NCBI GenBank assembly: GCA_946699065.1
Contig: CAMPDV010001983.1
Location: 19,801-83,800 of the forward strand
Origin: Loxodes magnus
Taxonomy: Eukaryota > Ciliophora > Karyorelictea > Loxodida > Loxodidae
Direction of reading: 5' to 3'
DNA: 64,000 nt
Notes under the pieces: model-generated
The model's input: only the letters and a program-made list of their open reading frames with translations
Told to the model about the DNA's origin: nothing
Databases searched by the model: none
Shown here: piece after piece, positions 51,004 to 62,550 of the stretch
How positions within the stretch are numbered: the stretch's first letter is position 1
Layout: every line of letters starts with the position of its first letter
Position numbers and translations under genes: made by a program

Positions 51004-54000
51004 TAATGTGACCACTCATGGTCTTACAGGTACCTGTCTTGACGTCCCATAGTCTCACCGTATAATCTAAACTTACCGATACGATGAACTCTGAATCACT
51101 GGATATAGCCACAGCATATACAGAACTAATGTGACCACTCATGGTCTTACAGGTACCTGTCTTGACGTCCCATAGTCTCACCGTCTAATCTAAACTTACC
51201 GATACGATGAACTCTGAATCACTGGATATAGTCACAGCATATACAGAACTAATGTGACCACTCATGGTCTTACAGGTACCTGTCTTGACGTCCCATAGTC
51301 TTACCGTCTAATCATTACTTCCCGATATGATGAACTCTGAATCACTGGATATAGCCACAGATGATACATAACTAATGTGACCACTCATGGTCTTACAGGT
51401 ACCTGTCTTGACGTCCCATAGTCTCACCGTCTCATCATCACTTACCGATACGATGAACTCTGAATCACTGGATATAGCCACAGCATATACAGAACTAATG
51501 TGACCACTCATGGTCTTACAGGTACCTGTCTTGACGTCCCATAGTCTCACCGTCTAATCTAAACTTCCCGATACGATGAACTCTGAATCACTGGATATAG
51601 CCACAGCAAATACAGAACTAATGTGACCACTCATGGTCTTACAGGTACCTGTCTTGACGTCTCATAGTCTCACCGTCTAATCATTACTTCCCGATACGAT
51701 GAACTCTGAATCACTGGATATAGCCACAGCAAATACAGAACTAATGTGACCACTCATGGTCTTACAGGTACCTGTCTTGACGTCCCATAGTCTCACCGTA
51801 TCATCATTACTTCCCGATACGATGAACTCTGAATCACTGGATATAGCCACAGCATATACATAACTAATGTGACCACTCATGGTCTTACAGGTACCTGTCT
51901 TGACGTCCCATAGTCTCACCGTATAATCATTACTTCCCGATACGATGAACTCTGAATCACTGGATATAGCCACAGATGATACATGACTAATGTGACCACT
52001 CATGGTCTTACAGGTACCTGTCTTGACGTCCCATAGTCTCACCGCATAATCATGACTTCCCGATACGATGAACTCTGAATCACTGGATATAGCCACAGCA
52101 AATACAGAACTAATGTGACCACTCATGGTCTTACAGGTACCTGTCTTGACGTCCCATAGTCTCACCGTATAATCATTACTTCCCGATACGATGAACTCTG
52201 AATCACTGGATATAGCCACAGATGATACATGACTAATGTGACCACTCATGGTCTTACAGGTACCTGTCTTGACGTCCCATAGTCTCACCGCATAATCATG
52301 ACTTCCCGATACGATGAACTCTGAATCACTGGATATAGCCACAGCAAATACAGAACTAATGTGACCACTCATGGTCTTACAGGTACCTGTCTTGACGTCC
52401 CATAGTCTCACCGTCTAATCTGCACTTCCCGATACGATGAACTCTGAATCACTGGATATAGCCACAGCATATACAGAACTAATGTGACCACTCATGGTCT
52501 TACAGGTACCTGTCTTGACGTCCCATAGTCTCACCGCATAATCATGACTTCCCGATACGATGAACTCTGAATCACTGGATATAGCCACAGCAAATACAGA
52601 ACTAATGTGACCACTCATGGTCTTACAGGTACCTGTCTTGACGTCCTTTAGTCTCACCCTCTAATCATGACTTCCCGATACGATGAACTCTGAATCACTG
52701 GATATAGCCACAGCAAATACAGAACTAATGTGACCACTCATGGTCTTACAGGTACCTGTCTTGACGTCCCATAGTCTCACCGCATAATCATGACTTCCCG
52801 ATACGATGAACTCTGAATCACTGGATATAGCCACAGCAAATACAGAACTAATTTGACCACTCATGGTCTTACAGGTACCTGTCTTGACGTCCCATAGTCT
52901 CACCGTCTAATCATTACTTCCCGATACGATGAACTCTGAATCACTGGATATAGCCACAGCAAATACAGAACTAATGTGACCACTCATGGTCTTACAGGTA
53001 CCTGTCTTGACGTCCCATAGTCTCACCGTATAATCATTACTTCCCGATACGATGAACTCTGAATCACTGGATATAGCCACAGCAAATACAGAACTAATTT
53101 GACCACTCATGGTCTTACAGGTACCTGTCTTGACGTCCCATAGTCTCACCGTCTCATCATCACTTCCCGATACGATGAACTCTGAATCACTGGATATTGC
53201 CACAGCATATACAGAACTAATGTGACCACTCATGGTCTTACAGGTACCTGTCTTGACGTCCCATAGTCTCACCGTCTAATCTAAACTTCCCGATACGATG
53301 AACTCTGAATCACTGGATATAGCCACAGCAAATACAGAACTAATGTGACCACTCATGGTCTTACAGGTACCTGTCTTGACGTCTCATAGTCTCACCGTCT
53401 AATCATTACTTCCCGATACGATGAACTCTGAATCACTGGATATAGCCACAGCAAATACAGAACTAATGTGACCACTCATGGTCTTACAGGTACCTGTCTT
53501 GACGTCCTTTAGTCTCACCGTATAATCATTACTTCCCGATACGATGAACTCTGAATCACTGGATATAGCCACAGCATATACATAATGTGTGTGACCACTC
53601 ATGGTCTTACAGGTACCTGTCTTGACGTCCCATAGTCTCACCGTATAATCATTACTTCCCGATACGATGAACTCTGAATCACTGGATATAGCCACAGATG
53701 ATACATGACTAATGTGACCACTCATGGTCTTACAGGTACCTGTCTTGACGTCCCATAGTCTCACCGCATAATCATGACTTCCCGATACGATGAACTCTGA
53801 ATCACTGGATATAGCCACAGCAAATACAGAACTAATGTGACCACTCATGGTCTTACAGGTACCTGTCTTGACGTCCCATAGTCTCACCGTCTAATCTGCA
53901 CTTCCCGATACGATGAACTCTGAATCACTGGATATAGCCACAGCATATACAGAACTAATGTGACCACTCATGGTCTTACAGGTACCTGTCTTGACGTCCC

Positions 54001-54395
54001 ATAGTCTCACCGCATAATCATGACTTCCCGATACGATGAACTCTGAATCACTGGATATAGCCACAGCAAATACAGAACTAATGTGACCACTCATGGTCTT
54101 ACAGGTACCTGTCTTGACGTCCTTTAGTCTCACCCTCTAATCATGACTTCCCGATACGATGAACTCTGAATCACTGGATATAGCCACAGCAAATACAGAA
54201 CTAATGTGACCACTCATGGTCTTACAGGTACCTGTCTTGACGTCCCATAGTCTCACCGTATAATCATTACTTCCCGATACGATGAACTCTGAATCACTGG
54301 ATATAGCCACAGCAAATACAGAACTAATTTGACCACTCATGGTCTTACAGGTACCTGTCTTGACGTCCCATAGTCTCACCGTCTAATCTGCACTT
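51004..54395 (-). CDS. WD40 array segment, frame block
   Basis: About 27 blades in one frame. It includes the longest run open even under the standard code (51677-52411, 244 codons), because consecutive blades carry Tyr, Asp or Glu codons instead of TAG at the variable turn position. Repeats of its 162-codon subblock occur at 46.3, 48.8 and 60.8 kb. Confidence 0.45.
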
Positions 54396-57300
54396 CCGAT
54401 ACGATGAACTCTGAATCACTGGATATAGCCACAGCAAATACAGAACTAATGTGACCACTCATGGTCTTACAGGTACCTGTCTTGACGTCCCATAGTCTCA
54501 CCGTCTAATCATGACTTCCCGATATGATGAACTCTGAATCACTGGATATAGCCACAGCAAATACAGAACTAATGTGACCACTCATGGTCTTACAGGTACC
54601 TGTCTTGACGTCCCATAGTCTCACCGTCTAATCTAAACTTACCGATACGATGAACTCTGAATCACTGGATATAGCCACAGATGATACATGACAAGTGTGA
54701 CCACTCATGGTCTTACAGGTACCTGTCTTGACGTCCCATAGTCTCACCGTCTAATCTGCACTTCCGATACGATGAACTCTGAATCACTGGATATAGCCAC
54801 AGCATATACAGAACTAATGTGACCACTCATGGTCTTACAGGTACCTGTCTTGACGTCCCATAGTCTCACCGTCTCATCATCACTTCCCGATACGATGAAC
54901 TCTGAATCACTGGATATAGCCACAGCAAATACAGAACTAATGTGACCACTCATGGTCTTACAGGTACCTGTCTTGACGTCCCATAGTCTCACCGTCTCAT
55001 CATCACTTCCCGATACGATGAACTCTGAATCACTGGATATAGCCACAGCAAATACAGAACTAATGTGACCACTCATGGTCTTACAGGTACCTGTCTTGAC
55101 GTCCCATAGTCTCACCGTCTAATCATGACTTCCCGATACGATGAACTCTGAATCACTGGATATAGCCACAGCAAATACAGAACTAATGTGACCACTCGTG
55201 GTCTTACAGGTACCTGTCTTGACGTCCCATAGTCTCACCGTCTAATCATGACTTCCCGATACGATGAACTCTGAATCACTGGATATAGCCACAGCAAATA
55301 CAGAACTAATGTGACCACTCATGGTCTTACAGGTACCTGTCTTGACGTCTCATAGTCTCACCGTCTAATCTAAACTTACCGATACGATGAACTCTGAATC
55401 ACTGGATATAGCCACAGCAAATACAGAACTAATGTGACCACTCATGGTCTTACAGGTACATGTCTTGACGTCCCATAGTCTCACCGTCTAATCATTACTT
55501 CCCGATACGATGAACTCTGAATCACTGGATATAGCCTCAGCATATACAGAACTAATGTGACCACTCATGGTCTTACAGGTACCTGTCTTGACGTCCCATA
55601 GTCTCACCGTCTAATCATTACTTCCCGATACGATGAACTCTGAATCACTGGATATTGCCACAGCATATACAGAACTAATGTGACCACTCATGGTCTTACA
55701 GGTACCTGTCTTGACGTCCCATAGTCTCACCGTCTAATCATTACTTCCCGATATGATGAACTCTGAATCACTGGATATAGCCACAGCAAATACAGAACTA
55801 ATGTGACCACTCATGGTCTTACAGGTACCTGTCTTGACGTCTCATAGTCTCACCGTCTAATCTAAACTTACCGATACGATGAACTCTGAATCACTGGATA
55901 TAGCCACAGCAAATACAGAACTAATGTGACCACTCATGGTCTTACAGGTACCTGTCTTGACGTCCCATAGTCTCACCGTCTAATCATTACTTCCCGATAC
56001 GATGAACTCTGAATCACTGGATATAGCCACAGCAAATACAGAACTAATGTGACCACTCATGGTCTTACAGGTACCTGTCTTGACGTCTCATAGTCTCGCC
56101 GTCTAATCATTACTTCCCGATACGATGAACTCTGAATCACTGGATATAGCCACAGATGATACATGACTAGTGTGACCACTCATGGTCTTACAGGTACCTG
56201 TCTTGACGTCCCATAGTCTCACCGCATAATCATGACTTCCCGATACGATGAACTCTGAATCACTGGATATAGCCACAGCAAATACAGAACTAATGTGACC
56301 ACTCATGGTCTTACAGGTACCTGTCTTGACGTCCCATAGTCTCACCGTCTAATCATGACTTCCCGATACGATGAACTCTGAATCACTGGATATAGCCACA
56401 GCAAATACAGAACTAATGTGACCACTCATGGTCTTACAGGTACCTGTCTTGACGTCCCATAGTCTCACCGTCTAATCATGACTTCCCGATACGATGAACT
56501 CTGAATCACTGGATATAGCCACAGATGATACATGACAAGTGTGACCACTCATGGTCTTACAGGTACCTGTCTTGACGTCCCATAGTCTCACCGTCTAATC
56601 TGCACTTCCGATACGATGAACTCTGAATCACTGGATATAGCCACAGCAAATACAGAACTAATGTGACCACTCATGGTCTTACAGGTACCTGTCTTGACGT
56701 CCCATAGTCTCACCGTCTAATCATGACTTCCCGATATGATGAACTCTGAATCACTGGATATAGCCACAGCAAATACAGAACTAATGTGACCACTCATGGT
56801 CTTACAGGTACCTGTCTTGACGTCCCATAGTCTCACCGTCTAATCATGACTTCCCGATACGATGAACTCTGAATCACTGGATATAGCCACAGCAAATACA
56901 GAACTAATGTGACCACTCGTGGTCTTACAGGTACCTGTCTTGACGTCCCATAGTCTCACCGTCTAATCATGACTTCCCGATACGATGAACTCTGAATCAC
57001 TGGATATAGCCACAGATGATACATGACTAATGTGACCACTCATGGTCTTACAGGTACCTGTCTTGACGTCTCATAGTCTCACCGTCTAATCTAAACTTAC
57101 CGATACGATGAACTCTGAATCACTGGATATAGCCACAGCAAATACAGAACTAATGTGACCACTCATGGTCTTACAGGTACATGTCTTGACGTCCCATAGT
57201 CTCACCGTCTAATCATTACTTCCCGATACGATGAACTCTGAATCACTGGATATAGCCTCAGCATATACAGAACTAATGTGACCACTCATGGTCTTACAGG

Positions 57301-58206
57301 TACCTGTCTTGACGTCCCATAGTCTCACCGTCTAATCATTACTTCCCGATACGATGAACTCTGAATCACTGGATATTGCCACAGCATATACAGAACTAAT
57401 GTGACCACTCATGGTCTTACAGGTACCTGTCTTGACGTCCCATAGTCTCACCGTCTAATCATTACTTCCCGATATGATGAACTCTGAATCACTGGATATA
57501 GCCACAGCAAATACAGAACTAATGTGACCACTCATGGTCTTACAGGTACCTGTCTTGACGTCTCATAGTCTCACCGTCTAATCTAAACTTACCGATACGA
57601 TGAACTCTGAATCACTGGATATAGCCACAGATGAAACATGACTAGTGTGACCACTCATGGTCTTACAGGTACCTGTCTTGACGTCCCATAGTCTCACCGT
57701 CTAATCATTACTTCCCGATACGATGAACTCTGAATCACTGGATATAGCCACAGATGATACATGACAAGTGTGACCACTCATGGTCTTACAGGTACCTGTC
57801 TTGACGTCCCATAGTCTCACCGTCTAATCTGCACTTCCGATACGATGAACTCTGAATCACTGGATATAGCCACAGCAAATACAGAACTAATGTGACCACT
57901 CATGGTCTTACAGGTACCTGTCTTGACGTCCCATAGTCTCACCGTCTAATCATGACTTCCCGATATGATGAACTCTGAATCACTGGATATAGCCACAGCA
58001 AATACAGAACTAATGTGACCACTCATGGTCTTACAGGTACCTGTCTTGACGTCCCATAGTCTCACCGTCTAATCTAAACTTACCGATACGATGAACTCTG
58101 AATCACTGGATATAGCCACAGATGATACATGACAAGTGTGACCACTCATGGTCTTACAGGTACCTGTCTTGACGTCCCATAGTCTCACCGTCTAATCTGC
58201 ACTTCC
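54396..58206 (-). pseudogene. WD40 array segment broken by five copies of one deletion
   Basis: The 1-base deletion in GCACTTCCGAT recurs at about 54396, 54764, 56608, 57837 and 58205. A rare ACTCGTGG variant at 55195, 56917 and 58639 is spaced exactly 1722 bp (14 units), marking a higher-order repeat that overlaps and extends past this block. The frame therefore changes repeatedly. The frameshift arose once and was then amplified with its block, which argues against coding constraint here. Confidence 0.6.
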
Positions 58207-61200
58207 GATACGATGAACTCTGAATCACTGGATATAGCCACAGCATATACAGAACTAATGTGACCACTCATGGTCTTACAGGTACCTGTCTTGACGTCCC
58301 ATAGTCTCACCGTCTCATCATCACTTCCCGATACGATGAACTCTGAATCACTGGATATAGCCACAGCAAATACAGAACTAATGTGACCACTCATGGTCTT
58401 ACAGGTACCTGTCTTGACGTCCCATAGTCTCACCGCATAATCATGACTTCCCGATACGATGAACTCTGAATCACTGGATATAGCCACAGCAAATACAGAA
58501 CTAATGTGACCACTCATGGTCTTACAGGTACCTGTCTTGACGTCCCATAGTCTCACCGTCTAATCATGACTTCCCGATACGATGAACTCTGAATCACTGG
58601 ATATAGCCACAGCAAATACAGAACTAATGTGACCACTCGTGGTCTTACAGGTACCTGTCTTGACGTCCCATAGTCTCACCGTCTAATCATGACTTCCCGA
58701 TACGATGAACTCTGAATCACTGGATATAGCCACAGATGATACATGACTAATGTGACCACTCATGGTCTTACAGGTACCTGTCTTGACGTCTCATAGTCTC
58801 ACCGTCTAATCTAAACTTACCGATACGATGAACTCTGAATCACTGGATATAGCCACAGCAAATACAGAACTAATGTGACCACTCATGGTCTTACAGGTAC
58901 ATGTCTTGACGTCCCATAGTCTCACCGTCTAATCATTACTTCCCGATACGATGAACTCTGAATCACTGGATATAGCCTCAGCATATACAGAACTAATGTG
59001 ACCACTCATGGTCTTACAGGTACCTGTCTTGACGTCCCATAGTCTCACCGTCTAATCATTACTTCCCGATACGATGAACTCTGAATCACTGGATATTGCC
59101 ACAGCATATACAGAACTAATGTGACCACTCATGGTCTTACAGGTACCTGTCTTGACGTCCCATAGTCTCACCGTCTAATCATTACTTCCCGATATGATGA
59201 ACTCTGAATCACTGGATATAGCCACAGCAAATACAGAACTAATGTGACCACTCATGGTCTTACAGGTACCTGTCTTGACGTCTCATAGTCTCACCGTCTA
59301 ATCTAAACTTACCGATACGATGAACTCTGAATCACTGGATATAGCCACAGCAAATACAGAACTAATGTGACCACTCATGGTCTTACAGGTACCTGTCTTG
59401 ACGTCCCATAGTCTCACCGTCTAATCATTACTTCCCGATACGATGAACTCTGAATCACTGGATATAGCCACAGCAAATACAGAACTAATGTGACCACTCA
59501 TGGTCTTACAGGTACCTGTCTTGACGTCTCATAGTCTCGCCGTCTAATCATTACTTCCCGATACGATGAACTCTGAATCACTGGATATAGCCACAGATGA
59601 TACATGACTAGTGTGACCACTCATGGTCTTACAGGTACCTGTCTTGACGTCCCATAGTCTCACCGCATAATCATGACTTCCCGATACGATGAACTCTGAA
59701 TCACTGGATATAGCCACAGCAAATACAGAACTAATGTGACCACTCATGGTCTTACAGGTACCTGTCTTGACGTCCCATAGTCTCACCGTCTAATCATGAC
59801 TTCCCGATACGATGAACTCTGAATCACTGGATATAGCCACAGCAAATACAGAACTAATGTGACCACTCATGGTCTTACAGGTACCTGTCTTGACGTCCCA
59901 TAGTCTCACCGTCTAATCATGACTTCCCGATACGATGAACTCTGAATCACTGGATATAGCCTCAGCATATACAGAACTAATGTGACCACTCATGGTCTTA
60001 CAGGTACCTGTCTTGACGTCCCATAGTCTCACCGTCTAATCATGACTTCCCGATACGATGAACTCTGAATCACTGGATATAGCCACAGCATATACAGAAC
60101 TAATGTGACCACTCATGGTCTTACAGGTACCTGTCTTGACGTCCCATAGTCTCACCGTCTAATCATTACTTCCCGATACGATGAACTCTGAATCACTGGA
60201 TATAGCCACAGCATATACATAATGTGTGTGACCACTCATGGTCTTACAGGTACCTGTCTTGACGTCCTTTAGTCTCACCGTCTAATCATGACTTCCCGAT
60301 ACGATGAACTCTGAATCACTGGATATAGCCACAGCATATACATAATGTGTGTGACCACTCATGGTCTTACAGGTACCTGTCTTGACGTCCCATAGTCTCA
60401 CCGTCTAATCATTACTTCCCGATACGATGAACTCTGAATCACTGGATATAGCCACAGCAAATACAGAACTAATGTGACCACTCATGGTCTTACAGGTACC
60501 TGTCTTGACGTCCCATAGTCTCACCGTCTAATCATGACTTCCCGATACGATGAACTCTGAATCACTGGATATAGCCACAGATCATACATAACATGTGTGA
60601 CCACTCATGGTCTTACAGGTACCTGTCTTGACGTCCCATAGTCTCACCGTCTAATCTAAACTTACCGATACGATGAACTCTGAATCACTGGATATAGCCA
60701 CAGCAAATACAGAACTAATGTGACCACTCATGGTCTTACAGGTACCTGTCTTGACGTCTCATAGTCTCACCGTCTAATCATTACTTCCCGATACGATGAA
60801 CTCTGAATCACTGGATATTGCCACAGCATATACAGAACTAATGTGACCACTCATGGTCTTACAGGTACCTGTCTTGACGTCCTTTAGTCTCACCGTATAA
60901 TCATTACTTCCCGATACGATGAACTCTGAATCACTGGATATAGCCACAGCATATACATAATGTGTGTGACCACTCATGGTCTTACAGGTACCTGTCTTGA
61001 CGTCCCATAGTCTCACCGTATAATCATTACTTCCCGATACGATGAACTCTGAATCACTGGATATAGCCACAGATGATACATGACTAATGTGACCACTCAT
61101 GGTCTTACAGGTACCTGTCTTGACGTCCCATAGTCTCACCGCATAATCATGACTTCCCGATACGATGAACTCTGAATCACTGGATATAGCCACAGCAAAT

Positions 61201-62550
61201 ACAGAACTAATGTGACCACTCATGGTCTTACAGGTACCTGTCTTGACGTCCCATAGTCTCACCGTCTAATCTGCACTTCCCGATACGATGAACTCTGAAT
61301 CACTGGATATAGCCACAGCAAATACAGAACTAATGTGACCACTCATGGTCTTACAGGTACCTGTCTTGACGTCCCATAGTCTCACCGCATAATCATGACT
61401 TCCCGATACGATGAACTCTGAATCACTGGATATAGCCACAGCAAATACAGAACTAATGTGACCACTCATGGTCTTACAGGTACCTGTCTTGACGTCCTTT
61501 AGTCTCACCCTCTAATCATGACTTCCCGATACGATGAACTCTGAATCACTGGATATAGCCACAGCAAATACAGAACTAATGTGACCACTCATGGTCTTAC
61601 AGGTACCTGTCTTGACGTCCCATAGTCTCACCGTATAATCATTACTTCCCGATACGATGAACTCTGAATCACTGGATATAGCCACAGCAAATACAGAACT
61701 AATTTGACCACTCATGGTCTTACAGGTACCTGTCTTGACGTCCCATAGTCTCACCGTCTAATCATTACTTCCCGATACGATGAACTCTGAATCACTGGAT
61801 ATAGCCACAGCAAATACAGAACTAATGTGACCACTCATGGTCTTACAGGTACCTGTCTTGACGTCCCATAGTCTCACCGCATAATCATGACTTCCCGATA
61901 CGATGAACTCTGAATCACTGGATATAGCCACAGCAAATACAGAACTAATGTGACCACTCATGGTCTTACAGGTACCTGTCTTGACGTCCCATAGTCTCAC
62001 CGTCTAATCTGCACTTCCCGATACGATGAACTCTGAATCACTGGATATAGCCACAGCAAATACAGAACTAATGTGACCACTCATGGTCTTACAGGTACCT
62101 GTCTTGACGTCCCATAGTCTCACCGTCTCATCATCACTTCCCGATACGATGAACTCTGAATCACTGGATATTGCCACAGCATATACAGAACTAATGTGAC
62201 CACTCATGGTCTTACAGGTACCTGTCTTGACGTCCCATAGTCTCACCGTCTAATCATGACTTACCGATACGATGAACTCTGAATCACTGGATATAGCCAC
62301 AGCATATACAGAACTAATGTGACCACTCATGGTCTTACAGGTACCTGTCTTGACGTCCCATAGTCTCACCGTCTCATCATTACTTCCCGATACGATGAAC
62401 TCTGAATCACTGGATATTGCCTCAGCATATACAGAACTAATGTGACCACTCATGGTCTTACAGGTACCTGTCTTGACGTCCCATAGTCTCAACGTCGAAT
62501 CTGCACTTCCCGATACGATGAACTCTGAATCACTGGATATAGCCACAGCA
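58207..62550 (-). CDS. WD40 array segment, frame block
   Basis: About 35 blades in one frame. It contains a close copy of the 46.27-46.75 kb subblock at 60774-61262, including its G-H-T-H-Y-V and R-L-K-D blades, so long-range segmental duplication connects these parts of the array. Confidence 0.45.
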
